Below are positions 37,542 to 47,331 of a DNA stretch of 64,000 bases, one piece after another (the first letter of the stretch is position 1; every line of letters starts with the position of its first letter). Position numbers and translations under genes: made by a program. The notes beneath the pieces were generated by a model. That model was given only the letters and a program-made list of their open reading frames with translations, made no database searches and was not told the DNA's origin. The stretch covers positions 37,959 through 101,958 of the forward strand of contig NZ_LGHM01000043.1 of assembly GCF_001908185.1 (NCBI RefSeq). The letters are read 5' to 3'. This DNA is from Bradyrhizobium sp. AS23.2. GTDB taxonomy: Bacteria > Pseudomonadota > Alphaproteobacteria > Rhizobiales > Xanthobacteraceae.

Positions 37542-38017
37542 GAACGCACCAGCAAATGCCGGCTCTTAAGATGAAGCGGCACGCGAGCGTCGCGACGCGA
37601 GAGAGCGCTCGATGAGAACTCGGATGAAGAGCGCAATCCTAGACCCTGAAGGCGCTGGCGTTTTTCCGTTCGAAAGCTTGCGGGAAGTCCTGAGAAACGA
37701 CGCGAGACCAAGAATGTGGTTTAAGCGTCAGTTCTTCGCACTCAGACGGCGCTTCAGCTCGCGAAAAATTTGAATGAAGCAGCAATGCTTCGCGCGAGAT
37801 GTAAAGAGCGAGACCGCTGTTTGCGATCTCGCTCGAATATAGTCGCGAAGGTTTAAGAACTGGTTTGGCGAGCAAAGCTTGTGTTTTCGCTCTCTTGTCC
37901 CGGACGCGGTGCAGCGCGCAAGCGATGCGCCGCAGAGCCGGGACCCAGAAACAGCAATGGACCCCGGATCAGCAGCGCAGCACTCCGCGTCGCGCTGCAT
38001 CCGGGGAAAGCAAGCCG
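37542..38017. other. Gene-free spacer with repeat downstream of ilvC
   Basis: No gene recognised. 37894-38008 carries a rhizobial repeat (from TTGTCCCGGACGCGGTGCAG through GAGCCGGGACCC to GCTGCATCCGGGG) with strong dyad symmetry. 37600-37860 has several GCGCTC/GAGCGC short palindromes and lower GC content than the surroundings, but nothing I can name. With the preceding segment the stretch without an intact gene is about 1 kb. Confidence 0.55.
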
Positions 38018-39116
<1,099 letters not shown>

Positions 39117-39170
39117 CTAGAGCATTTTCGGGCCCCTGGGAAACCCGTTTCTGCATGGAAAACTGCGGCA

Positions 39171-39773
39171 TCATGCATCCATGAAGACGGGGTAGAGCGA
39201 TGCCAAGAGCAGGATCGCCATCAGGATATTGAAGGCGCGCACCAGCCGCCCGGAGCTCAGGACCGGTCGCAGTGCAGTGCCGAAGAAGGCCCAGACCACG
39301 GTCGAGGCCGTGCCCACCAGCAGGCTGATCAGGGTCTGGATCGCAATGTTCAGGGGGAACTGGGCGATCGCCGCATAGGCGGTGATGGTGCCGATCACGA
39401 TCACCCAGCCCTTGGCGTTGATCCATTGGAACATGGCCGCACCCCAGAAGGTCATCGGGCCGCGGGCCCCCTCCTCACCCGGCTTGGCCGGACCGGACAA
39501 CGCGATCGCGGCGGCCAGATAAATCAGGTAGGCGGCGCCGGCATATTTCAGAATGGTTTGAAGGATCGGATAGGCCAGGAACACCGTGCCGAGCCCGAGA
39601 CCGACGGCGCCGACCATGAAGGCGAAGCCGATGGTGATGCCGGCGATGTGCGGAATGGTGCGACGGAAGCCGTAGGTCAGCCCCGACGACAGCAGCATGA
39701 TGTTGTTCGGGCCCGGCGTGAAGAACATCACGAGTGCGAAGATGATGAAGGCATAGAGCAGCGACTGGGACAT
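39171..39773 (-). CDS. LysE/RhtB family amino acid exporter
   Basis: A 200-residue inner-membrane protein with six hydrophobic segments and the LysE hallmark FFTPGPNNIMLLSSGLTYGF near the N-terminus. Family members export amino acids such as Lys, Thr or homoserine lactone. ATG at 39773 is preferred (GAGGTGAGC just upstream); a GTG two codons earlier is possible. It follows eamA by 7 bases and precedes ilvC, so it sits inside the branched-chain amino acid cluster, which suggests overflow export of a pathway amino acid. Confidence 0.88.
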   Translation of the reverse strand: MSQSLLYAFIIFALVMFFTPGPNNIMLLSSGLTYGFRRTIPHIAGITIGFAFMVGAVGLGLGTVFLAYPILQTILKYAGAAYLIYLAAAIALSGPAKPGEEGARGPMTFWGAAMFQWINAKGWVIVIGTITAYAAIAQFPLNIAIQTLISLLVGTASTVVWAFFGTALRPVLSSGRLVRAFNILMAILLLASLYPVFMDA

Positions 39774-39780
39774 GCTCACC

Positions 39781-40656
39781 TCACGCTGTCTTCGCCAGCG
39801 GCTGCGAGCGCCTTGCCAGCACCATCACCGCAATACCGCCGATCACGGTCAGCATGCCGGCGAGCCTTAGGGGTCCGAACCTTTCACCGAACACGATGCT
39901 GGAAGCGGCCGATCCGACGAACGGCACCAGCAGTGCGAACGGCACCACCTGGGCGGCCGGATAGTCACGCAAAAGGCGACCCCAGAGCCAATATGCAATG
40001 CTGGTCGAGACGACGCCGATCACCAGCAGGCAGATGAGGCCGGTGAGCGACATATGGATCAACGAATGCCAGGTCGGCTCCGGCCCGTTGACGACCAATG
40101 CAAGCGCGAACAGCGGCACCGCGGAGGTGAGGCACAGCCAGGCGAACAGGTCGAACATCGGCGCGCCTCGGGCACCGCGCAGCAGGAGGTTGCCGACCGC
40201 AAAACAGATCGGCGAGATCATCAGCACCGCGAAGGCCGTAACGCTGAAATCATAGCCCACCGTGCCGCAGATCATCAGGAGGCCGGCCGCGGCGATGCCG
40301 ATGCCGAGCGCCTGCATCGCCGTCGGGCGCTCGCCGAATGCGAGTGCGGCAAAGCCGATGGTGAATAGCGCCTGGCTCTGCACGACAACGCTGGTCAGCC
40401 CGACCGGAACGCCATGGGCGATTCCGTAGGCCTGTGACAGGAACTGGCCGAGAAACAGCGTGAAGCTGATTGCCATCAGAAGCGACCAGGCAATGTTCGG
40501 CTTGGGAATGAACAGGCACGGCAGCGCGGCAATGGCGAAGCGCGTCGCCGTCATCAGCTCCGGCGAGAACTCGTCGAGCGCGATCCGGCTGGCCACGAAG
40601 GCAAGCCCCCAGATGACCGCCACCAGGATGGCGATGAGGATATCGGCCGGCTTCAT
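39781..40656 (-). CDS. EamA/DMT-superfamily metabolite transporter
   Basis: A 291-residue inner-membrane protein with ten predicted helices in two EamA repeats (ILVAVIWGLAFVASRIAL at residues 9-26; second repeat from about 150). Some relatives export amino acids or purines. It lies between the methyltransferase and the LysE gene; the tight spacing to lysE suggests coexpression. Confidence 0.88.
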   Translation of the reverse strand: MKPADILIAILVAVIWGLAFVASRIALDEFSPELMTATRFAIAALPCLFIPKPNIAWSLLMAISFTLFLGQFLSQAYGIAHGVPVGLTSVVVQSQALFTIGFAALAFGERPTAMQALGIGIAAAGLLMICGTVGYDFSVTAFAVLMISPICFAVGNLLLRGARGAPMFDLFAWLCLTSAVPLFALALVVNGPEPTWHSLIHMSLTGLICLLVIGVVSTSIAYWLWGRLLRDYPAAQVVPFALLVPFVGSAASSIVFGERFGPLRLAGMLTVIGGIAVMVLARRSQPLAKTA

Positions 40657-40704
40657 TGTTGTTCTCGGTTCTGCCCTGTCGTGCAGCCCTGTTGTTGTTC
40701 TGGA

Positions 40705-41400
40705 CTAGCCTTGCTCGCCGGCTTTCGGTTTCCGCAGCAGATAAGTGCCGTGCATCGGTGCGTGATAGTCGGCCGAGATCAGGGTGAAGCCGACGTCGGT
40801 CAGCATCCGCTCCATCACCCAGCCGAAGGTGGAATATTCGTCGCGCATATGCGTGACCACGCCCCCGCGCGAGAAATCGTGGTTCTTGATCTGGAAATCA
40901 GCCCATTGCTCGACGTCGCGCTCGATGGCATCAGGCATCGACGCGTAGACGATGTCGCGCAGATAGAAGCTCGCCCCCGGCTTGAGCGCTCGATAGATCC
41001 GCGACATCGCCACCGCCTTCCAGAAATCCGGCAGATGGTGCAGCGTGAACTCGCTGACGATCAGATCGTAGGATTCCGGCCGATAGGTGAAACTGAGCAG
41101 GCCAGCTGATTGCGTGCGCACGGGCGCCTTGCGGTCGCGGGCATAGATTTCAGCGAGCGCCAACATTGCAGGCGAGATGTCGATGGCGTCGACCTCGGCG
41201 CCCATCAGAGCCGCTTCCGTCGCCAGCACGCCGTTGCCGCAGCCGATATCGGCGATGCGCCAGCCGCGCTGGACACCGAGCATTTTCAGCGCGGCGCGCG
41301 CCCGCAGATCGGCATCGTCGTGGTTGTCGTAGATCGATGCCACCGCGGGCTCGATCCCCATCCGGTTCCGCTCGTTATAGTACCAGTCGCGCGCCAGCAT
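40705..41400 (-). CDS. Class I SAM-dependent methyltransferase
   Basis: A 231-residue Rossmann-fold methyltransferase: motif I ADIGCGNGVLATEAA near residue 51, acidic end of strand 2 VDAIDIS, and post-motif FTLHHLPDFWKAV. It starts 3 bases after ilvN, so it is probably translated from the same mRNA. The substrate is unknown; no specific subfamily motif is seen. Confidence 0.85.
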   Translation of the reverse strand: MLARDWYYNERNRMGIEPAVASIYDNHDDADLRARAALKMLGVQRGWRIADIGCGNGVLATEAALMGAEVDAIDISPAMLALAEIYARDRKAPVRTQSAGLLSFTYRPESYDLIVSEFTLHHLPDFWKAVAMSRIYRALKPGASFYLRDIVYASMPDAIERDVEQWADFQIKNHDFSRGGVVTHMRDEYSTFGWVMERMLTDVGFTLISADYHAPMHGTYLLRKPKAGEQG

Positions 41401-41403
41401 CGT

Positions 41404-41946
41404 TCACATCCCTTCAGGCCCGCGACCGATCGCGGCAACGCCGGTGCGCGAAACCTCGACGAGGCCGAGCGGGCGCATCAGGTCGATAAACTGGTTGATC
41501 TTGTCCGTATTGCCTGTGATCTCGAACACGAAGCTCTCGGTGGTGGCGTCGATCACGCGGGCGCGGAACGCATCCGCGAGCCTCAGCGCCTCGACGCGGT
41601 GATCGCCCTGCCCACGCACCTTCACCATCGCCAGCTCGCGCTCGATCGAGCGCCTGGTCTGCGTCATGTCGACGACGCGGTAGACCGGGATCATGCGGTC
41701 GAGCTGGTGCTTGATCTGCTCGATCACCATCGGCGTGCCCGTGGTGACGATGGTGATGCGCGAGAGATGCTTCTGGGCCTCGGTCTCCGAGACCGTCAGG
41801 CTCTCGATGTTGTAGCCGCGCCCCGAGAACAGGCCGATGACGCGGGCGAGCACGCCCGGCTCGTTCTGCACGAGCACTGCGAGCGTGTGCGTCTCGTTCG
41901 GATCGTGGCGGTCCTCGATGAAGTAGGCGGATGCGGGCTGGTTCAT
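41404..41946 (-). CDS. ilvN: Acetolactate synthase small (regulatory) subunit
   Basis: A 180-residue regulatory subunit with an ACT domain (HTLAVLVQNEPGVLARVIGL, residues 20-39; GRGYNIESLTVSETE) and a C-terminal ALS_ss domain. It stimulates the large subunit and confers valine feedback inhibition. AGAGGGGAC stands upstream of the ATG at 41946. Unusually, a dehydratase gene separates it from ilvB, whereas ilvB and ilvN are adjacent in many bacteria. Confidence 0.93.
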   Translation of the reverse strand: MNQPASAYFIEDRHDPNETHTLAVLVQNEPGVLARVIGLFSGRGYNIESLTVSETEAQKHLSRITIVTTGTPMVIEQIKHQLDRMIPVYRVVDMTQTRRSIERELAMVKVRGQGDHRVEALRLADAFRARVIDATTESFVFEITGNTDKINQFIDLMRPLGLVEVSRTGVAAIGRGPEGM

Positions 41947-41969
41947 GATGGTCCCCTCTATTTTCGTCG

Positions 41970-42956
41970 TCACGCCGTCGCCCGCTGGGCAGCCGGCGCA
42001 TCTGTTCCGATCCAACGGCGGAACAGATCGAAATCGATATTGCCGCCGGAGAGCACGAGACCGACGCGTTTGCCTGACAGCCTGGTCTTTTCCTGAAGCG
42101 CCGCGGCGAGCGCGGCCGCGCCGGCGCCCTCGGCGAGATTGTGCGTATCGGTCCAGTACGCGCGGATCGCGGCAGCGACCTCGTCGTCGGTAACCTGGAC
42201 AATGCGCGAGGCGCCCTTGCGGATCAGCGCGAATGCATCCGCGTCCGGAATACGCGTCGCCATGCCGTCGGCGAGCGTGTTGCTGGTCTCGGTCGTCACG
42301 ATCTTGCCGGCCGCAAACGACAGCGCATAGGACGGCGCTTCGGTCGACTGCACGCCGACGATCTCGGTCTTCAGGCCGAGCAGGTCGCGCGCCATGATGC
42401 AACCGCAGATGCCGGAGCCCTGCCCGATCGGCACGTAGAGAATGTCGAGATCCGGCGCCGATTTGAACAGCTCGAGCGCATAGGTTGCAACGCCCAGCAC
42501 GAGGTCCGGATGGAACGACGGCACCATGTGGAGCCCGGCGAACTGCGCGCGGCGCTCGGCCTCCTCGCGGGCGGCCTGAAAATCCTCACCATGCTCGACC
42601 AGCTCGGCGCCGAAGGCCTTCATCGCGCGATTCTTCTCGACGGAGTTGCCGCGCGGCACGTAGATCACGGCCGGAACGCCGTGGCGGCTGGCCGCAAACG
42701 CGAGGCTCTGGCCGTGATTGCCGCGCGTCGCCGAGATGATGCCAGCCGTATTCGGCCGCTCGCGCTTCAGCCGTTCGAGATAGACCAGCCCGCCGCGCAC
42801 CTTGAAGGCGCCGATCGGCGTATGGTTCTCGTGCTTGACCACGACCTCGGTGCCGAGCCGCTCAGCGAGCAAAGGCCAGCCGCGTGCCGGCGTTGCCGGC
42901 ACCGCCTGCCCCACGATCGCATGTGCGCGCTCGAGCTCCATCAGGTCGAACATCAA
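41970..42956 (-). CDS. Threonine/serine dehydratase-like PLP enzyme
   Basis: A 328-residue fold-type II PLP enzyme: Lys52 in PIGAFKVRGG, the SATRGNHGQSLAFAA substrate/cofactor loop near residue 75, and LSGGNIDFD near the C-terminus as the pyridine-N side. It lacks an ACT-like C-terminal domain, so it resembles catabolic rather than feedback-controlled threonine dehydratases. Its place between ilvB and ilvN suggests supply of 2-oxobutyrate for isoleucine; serine racemase or hydroxyaspartate dehydratase activity is a real alternative. Confidence 0.85.
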   Translation of the reverse strand: MMFDLMELERAHAIVGQAVPATPARGWPLLAERLGTEVVVKHENHTPIGAFKVRGGLVYLERLKRERPNTAGIISATRGNHGQSLAFAASRHGVPAVIYVPRGNSVEKNRAMKAFGAELVEHGEDFQAAREEAERRAQFAGLHMVPSFHPDLVLGVATYALELFKSAPDLDILYVPIGQGSGICGCIMARDLLGLKTEIVGVQSTEAPSYALSFAAGKIVTTETSNTLADGMATRIPDADAFALIRKGASRIVQVTDDEVAAAIRAYWTDTHNLAEGAGAAALAAALQEKTRLSGKRVGLVLSGGNIDFDLFRRWIGTDAPAAQRATA

Positions 42957-42974
42957 AGCCCCGCGTGAGATCTG

Positions 42975-43130
42975 CTCCCTCGCCCCGCTTGCGGGGAGAG
43001 GGTTGGGGTGAGGGGGAGTCTCAACAGGGACGGCGAGAGCTGGACTCGCGGAGACTCCCCCTCACACGGATTGCGCTCGCGCGCAATCCGACCTCTCCCC
43101 GCAAGCGGGGAGAGGTGAAGAGAGAGTCCT
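42975..43130. repeat. Inverted repeat pair between ilvB and the dehydratase gene
   Basis: Two copies of CCCCGCTTGCGGGGAGAGG-like sequence in opposite orientation, about 100 bases apart, enclosing GGGGGAGTCTC / GAGACTCCCCC. The whole can fold into a long cruciform or hairpin within the operon mRNA. It is a typical rhizobial mosaic repeat. Confidence 0.7.
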
Positions 43131-43158
43131 CGTCGCGACCCGATCATCGTTTGCCAGC

Positions 43159-44934
43159 TCACACCAGCGCCTTGCCGTCGGCGAATGCCTTCGCGGTGGC
43201 CTCGTCGTTCGCCTGCTCCGGCAACAGCATCTCGTTGTGCGCCTTGCCGGAGGGGATCATCGGGAAGCAGTTTTCGAGCGCCGCGACGCGGCAGTCGAAC
43301 AGCACCGGGCGCTTGACCGAGATCATCTCCTGGATGGCGCCGTCGAGATCAGCGGGCTTGTGCACCTGGAAGCCGACGCCGCCATAGGCTTCCGCGAGCT
43401 TGACGAAATCCGGCAGCGCTTCCGAGTAGGAATGCGACAGACGGTTGCCGTGGAGCAACTGCTGCCACTGCCGCACCATGCCCATGTACTGGTTGTTGAG
43501 GATGAAGATCTTGATCGGCAGCTCGTACTGAACCGCCGTCGACATCTCCTGCATCGTCATCTGCACCGAGGCATCACCCGCGATGTCGATGACGAGGCTG
43601 TCGGGGTGCGCCACCTGCACGCCGACTGCGGCCGGCAGGCCGTAGCCCATGGTGCCGAGACCGCCCGACGTCATCCAGCGATGCGGCTCCTCGAAGCCAT
43701 AGAACTGCGCCGCCCACATCTGGTGCTGGCCGACCTCGGTCGTGATGTACGTATCCCTGCCGCGTGTCGCCTCGAACAGGCTCTGGATCGCGTGCTGCGG
43801 CAGGATGACCTCGTTGCTCTTCCTGTAATAGAGCGAGTTGCGGGCGCGCCACTGCGCGATCTGCTGCCACCACGCCTTGATATCGGGCTTCTTCGCCTCC
43901 GCCTTGAACACCTGGAGGATGTCGCCCAGGATGTTGCCGCAGTCTCCGATGATCGGCACGTCGACGCGGATGTTCTTGTTGATCGAGGACGGGTCGATGT
44001 CGATGTGGATCTTCTTCGAACCCGGCGAGAACGCGTCGACGCGGCCGGTGATGCGGTCGTCGAAGCGCGCGCCGACGCACAGCATGACGTCGCAATCATG
44101 CATCGTCATGTTGGCCTCGTAGGTGCCGTGCATGCCCAGCATGCCGAGCCAGTTCTTGCCCGACGCAGGATACGCACCCAGGCCCATCAGCGTGGAGGTG
44201 ATCGGAAAACCGGTGACCTCGACCAGCTCGCGCAGCAGCTTGGTCGCTTCGGGGCCGGAATTGATCACGCCGCCGCCGCTGTAGATCACCGGGCGCTTGG
44301 CGTTGGCGAGCAGCGTCACCGCCTTGCGGATCTGCATCGCATCGCCCTTCACGCGCGGCGCATAGGACCGGTGCACGTCGGACTTGCGCGGCGGATGATA
44401 GGTGCCGGTCGCGAACTGCACGTCCTTCGGCACGTCGACGAGCACCGGGCCCGGACGGCCCGACGTCGCGACATAGAAGGCCTCGTGCAGCACCTTTGCG
44501 AGATCGTTGACGTCGCGCACCAGCCAGTTGTGCTTGGTGCAGGGGCGCGTGATGCCGACGGTATCGCATTCCTGGAACGCGTCGTTGCCGATCAGATGCG
44601 TCGGCACCTGGCCGGAGATGCAGACCAGCGGGATCGAGTCCATCAGCGCGTCGGTGAGCGGCGTCACCATGTTGGTGGCGCCGGGGCCGGAGGTCACCAG
44701 CGCGACGCCCGGCTTGCCGGTCGAGCGCGCATAGCCCTCGGCGGCATGGCCCGCGCCCTGCTCGTGACGGACCAGGATGTGCTGAACCTGACTCTGCTGG
44801 AAGATCTCGTCATAGATCGGAAGCACCGCACCGCCCGGATAACCGAAAATGTCGGTCACGCCATGATCGATGAGCGCACGAACGATCATAGCGGCGCCGG
44901 TCATCTGGTTCGGATCGTGGCTCTTGTCGGTCAT
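43159..44934 (-). CDS. ilvB: Acetolactate synthase large (catalytic) subunit
   Basis: A 591-residue ThDP enzyme that joins two pyruvates, or pyruvate and 2-oxobutyrate, as the first common step of branched-chain synthesis. The catalytic Glu is in RHEQGAGHAAEGYA, the FAD-domain motif is GVITRP-type CVGARFDDRITGRVDAFSPG, and the ThDP/Mg motif is IAGDASVQMTMQEM..LNNQYMG. First structural gene of the ilv unit; the leader peptide and terminator stand upstream. Confidence 0.96.
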   Translation of the reverse strand: MTDKSHDPNQMTGAAMIVRALIDHGVTDIFGYPGGAVLPIYDEIFQQSQVQHILVRHEQGAGHAAEGYARSTGKPGVALVTSGPGATNMVTPLTDALMDSIPLVCISGQVPTHLIGNDAFQECDTVGITRPCTKHNWLVRDVNDLAKVLHEAFYVATSGRPGPVLVDVPKDVQFATGTYHPPRKSDVHRSYAPRVKGDAMQIRKAVTLLANAKRPVIYSGGGVINSGPEATKLLRELVEVTGFPITSTLMGLGAYPASGKNWLGMLGMHGTYEANMTMHDCDVMLCVGARFDDRITGRVDAFSPGSKKIHIDIDPSSINKNIRVDVPIIGDCGNILGDILQVFKAEAKKPDIKAWWQQIAQWRARNSLYYRKSNEVILPQHAIQSLFEATRGRDTYITTEVGQHQMWAAQFYGFEEPHRWMTSGGLGTMGYGLPAAVGVQVAHPDSLVIDIAGDASVQMTMQEMSTAVQYELPIKIFILNNQYMGMVRQWQQLLHGNRLSHSYSEALPDFVKLAEAYGGVGFQVHKPADLDGAIQEMISVKRPVLFDCRVAALENCFPMIPSGKAHNEMLLPEQANDEATAKAFADGKALV

Positions 44935-44991
44935 TGGCTTGCTCCGGATGCGCTGTTGTCAGCGGCTTCGTTCGTGTCGGGTTCGGGAAAT

Positions 44992-45014
44992 AAAAAAGGC
45001 CCCGAAGAGGGCCC
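44992..45014 (-). terminator. ilvB attenuator terminator
   Basis: On the minus strand GGGCCCTCTTCGGGGCC followed by six T: a 5-6 bp GC stem with a T tract, 58 bases before the ilvB start and 30 bases after the leader stop. Right position for a transcription attenuator. Confidence 0.85.
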
Positions 45015-45016
45015 AC

Positions 45017-45065
45017 GCACACCGCCTGTCTTGTGGATGGCAGCTAGCCACCCCCGGCGGTGTGC
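45017..45065 (-). promoter_or_regulatory. Leader pause/anti-terminator hairpin
   Basis: A perfect 10-bp inverted repeat, GCACACCGCC / GGCGGTGTGC, with arms at 45056-45065 and 45017-45026. It encloses the leader stop codon. Ribosome position on the leader should decide whether this hairpin forms. Confidence 0.7.
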
Positions 45066-45109
45066 CTGGGTACGACGGCGATAAGGATGCTGGTAATAAT
45101 GTTACGCAT
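45044..45109 (-). CDS. ilvB leader peptide (21 aa, attenuation)
   Basis: Starts MRNIITSILIAVV and ends PRHTAGGG. Ile, Leu and Val take up 7 of residues 4-13, in consecutive codons (ATT ATT, ATC CTT ATC, GTC GTA). The ATG at 45109 is about 25 bases from a likely transcription start. Stalling at these codons when Ile, Leu or Val-tRNA is scarce would favour readthrough into ilvB. Leader logic is established knowledge for ilv/leu operons; the assignment here rests on sequence only. Confidence 0.85.
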   Translation of the reverse strand: MRNIITSILIAVVPRHTAGGG

Positions 45110-45140
45110 AGCAGCGCTCGGCTTCCCAAAGGTTGCGCGA

Positions 45141-45168
45141 AACATAGCGGCCAAAGCCTGGATGTCAA
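45141..45168 (-). promoter_or_regulatory. sigma70-type promoter of the ilvB leader
   Basis: TTGACA (45163-45168) and TATGTT (45141-45146) on the minus strand with a 16-base spacer, perfect -35 box. Placed about 30 bases ahead of the leader peptide. Confidence 0.75.
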
Positions 45169-45262
45169 GGCAAAGCGGCCGTTCCCGCGCGATTTTGGCA
45201 GTGTAGCGGTGTTCCCTGGCTTCGGCGAGAGGTAAAATCGGGAACCGGGGCACAAAAGCGTG

Positions 45263-46219
45263 TCAGCCGGGGTCCCCGGCCGCGCTGACGACCGCGGCCA
45301 GCCATCCCCGCGCCTCCTCCGGCTTCACCCATTCGAACTCCGGCAATTGGTGCCGGAACCAGGTGAACTGGCGCTTGGCATAATGGCGGGTGTCGGCGCG
45401 GCCAATCGTGGCGGCCTCCTCGAGGCTGAGCTCGCCGCGCAGATGACGGATCAGGGCCGGCACGCCATGGGCCTTCATGGCCGGCAGCAGCGGATCGAGG
45501 TGTCTGGCGGCGAGCCGCTCGACCTCTCTCAGCGCGCCGCCGCCGAGCATGGCGTCGAAGCGGGCATCGATGCGGGCATAGAGCTCGTCCCGCTCGGGCG
45601 CCAGGAACACCGCGCGAAAGCTGTCCTTCGACAGCAAAGGCGGCTGGCCCTCCTGGTGCCAGTCGAGCAGCGAACGGCCGGTCGCCTCGACCACTTCGAG
45701 CGCGCGCGCGATGCGGGTTCGGTCGCGCAGGTTCAATCGCTCGGCTGCGCGCGGATCGCGGCGCGCCAGTTCCGCGTGGAGCGCCTCGACGCCGTTCCGC
45801 TCCAGCCGCGCACGCACGTCCTCGCGCACATCCACAGGGGTTGGCGGCACCACGGAGAGGCCCGCAGTCAGCGCCTTGAAATAGAGCCCGGTTCCGCCAA
45901 TGAAGATCGGCAGCCGGCCTTCGGCTTTCGCCTCTTCGAGCGCATTCGCGGCATCGGCCACCCAGGCGCCGGCCGAGAAATTCACGGCCGCATCGACATG
46001 GCCGTAGAGGCGGTGCGGCGCTCGCGCCTCTTCGTCCCGCGTCGGGCGTGCCGTGATGATGCGCAGGTCACGATAGACCTGCATGGAATCGGCATTGATG
46101 ACGACGCCGCCCGCGCTGAGGGCGAACTCGAGCGCCAGCGCCGACTTGCCGCTGGCGGTCGGGCCTGCGATAAGCACGGCCTTGCCAACATGCCTTCTGC
46201 TGACTTGCCCCTCGCTCAC
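45263..46219 (-). CDS. miaA: tRNA dimethylallyltransferase
   Basis: Adds the dimethylallyl group to A37 of tRNAs that read UNN codons. A 318-residue protein with P-loop GPTASGKS (19-26), [31 protein letters not shown] and RQFTWFRHQ. The start is the GTG at 46219, 6 bases after GAGG; the in-frame upstream extension to 46327 lies in serB and is Arg-rich. Its GTG is only 11 bases from the serB ATG on the other strand. Confidence 0.93.
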   Translation of the reverse strand: MSEGQVSRRHVGKAVLIAGPTASGKSALALEFALSAGGVVINADSMQVYRDLRIITARPTRDEEARAPHRLYGHVDAAVNFSAGAWVADAANALEEAKAEGRLPIFIGGTGLYFKALTAGLSVVPPTPVDVREDVRARLERNGVEALHAELARRDPRAAERLNLRDRTRIARALEVVEATGRSLLDWHQEGQPPLLSKDSFRAVFLAPERDELYARIDARFDAMLGGGALREVERLAARHLDPLLPAMKAHGVPALIRHLRGELSLEEAATIGRADTRHYAKRQFTWFRHQLPEFEWVKPEEARGWLAAVVSAAGDPG

Positions 46220-46230
46220 GAAAACCTCAA

Positions 46231-47136
46231 ATGTCCCTCGTCGCCACGCTGATCTGCAATCCCGACAATCCCGCGCTCGATAGTACGATCGTCGACGGCG
46301 CCCGCGCCGTGCTGCCACAGGCCGCACCGGCGCACTGGCTGTTCGACGGGGTTGCGGTCGACATCCCCTTCGGCGCCAACAGTAACCTCGAAGGCGACCG
46401 TCACGCCATCGAACAACGGTTGCGCGAGCTCCGCGGCGACCTGCCCATCGACATCGTCGTGCAGCCAGTCGGCTTCCGGCGCAAGAAGCTTTTTCTCGCC
46501 GATATGGATTCCACCATGATCGGCCAGGAGTGCATCGACGAGCTCGCCGATTTCGTCGGGGTGAAGGCGCATGTGGCAGCCATCACCGAACGCGCGATGC
46601 GCGGCGAGATCGAGTTCGAACCGGCGCTGCGCGAGCGCGTCGCGCTTCTGAAGGACCTTCCGGTCAGCGTGGTCGACGAAGTGCTGGCCAAGCGCATCAC
46701 GGTGACGCCGGGCGGCCGTGAGCTGGTCGCGACCATGCGCGCCCACGGCGCCTATGCCTGCCTCGTCTCCGGCGGGTTCACGCTGTTCACCAAGGCGGTC
46801 GCCGCAAAGACCGGCTTCCAGGAGAACCGCGCCAACGAGCTCGTCGTGCGCGACGGCAAGTTCACCGGCGAGGTGAAGGAGCCGATCCTGGGCCGCGCCG
46901 CAAAGCTCGCCACGCTGGTGGATTTGATGGAGTCGTTCGATCTCGACGACATCGACTCGCTGGTGGTCGGTGACGGCGCCAATGATCTCGCGATGATCCA
47001 GGCGGCGGGCCTGGGCGTGGCCTATCATGCCAAGCCTGCGGTCGCGGCGGCGGCAGCGGCGCGGATCGATCACGGCGATCTCACCGCGCTGCTCTATGCA
47101 CAGGGGTACAAGCGCGAGGAGTTCGTGGAGGTCTAG
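46231..47136 (+). CDS. serB: Phosphoserine phosphatase
   Basis: Last step of serine synthesis. A 301-residue HAD protein: [20 protein letters not shown] (nucleophile Asp91, acid Asp93), [12 protein letters not shown] and [12 protein letters not shown] for Mg. The N-terminal 85 residues form the usual ACT-like extension. There is no good ribosome site before the ATG, but homologues begin identically. Divergent from miaA with almost no spacer. Confidence 0.94.
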   Translation: MSLVATLICNPDNPALDSTIVDGARAVLPQAAPAHWLFDGVAVDIPFGANSNLEGDRHAIEQRLRELRGDLPIDIVVQPVGFRRKKLFLADMDSTMIGQECIDELADFVGVKAHVAAITERAMRGEIEFEPALRERVALLKDLPVSVVDEVLAKRITVTPGGRELVATMRAHGAYACLVSGGFTLFTKAVAAKTGFQENRANELVVRDGKFTGEVKEPILGRAAKLATLVDLMESFDLDDIDSLVVGDGANDLAMIQAAGLGVAYHAKPAVAAAAAARIDHGDLTALLYAQGYKREEFVEV

Positions 47137-47149
47137 CCTCCTCTCCGCC

Positions 47150-47312
47150 GTCATGCCCGGGCTTGCCGTCTTCGCCGAAGCTTCGCCGGCCCAACACCGG
47201 TAGTCCGGCGAAGCCTTGGCGGAGCCGGGTCCCGGGCATCCACGTTTTGGTCTATCCGCGTGGCAAACACGTGGATGGCCGGGTCAAGCCGGGTCAAGCC
47301 CGGCCATGACGA
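47150..47312. repeat. 150-bp rhizobial intergenic repeat, copy 2
   Basis: Nearly identical to 15166-15315 over its first 100 bases (one substitution seen in CCGGTAGTCCGG against CCGGTAGCCCGG), then diverging in the centre, ending with a tandem GGGTCAAGCC duplication and CCCGGCCATGACGA. It sits between the convergent serB and degP genes. Confidence 0.8.
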
Positions 47313-47331
47313 GAAGATAGAGCCAGCGCCC

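Noticed and set aside
42975..43130. CRISPR-like repeat array
   Set aside because: The repeated units are inverted rather than direct, only two are present and there are no spacers or cas genes. No CRISPR array was seen elsewhere in the window.
43237..45084. A 615-codon plus-strand frame opposite ilvB
   Set aside because: Composition (His/Arg/Asp-rich, no domain) is that of a codon-position mirror of ilvB. Similar long antisense frames opposite degP (47260-49011) and opposite sspB/fumC (58580-60514) were rejected for the same reason.
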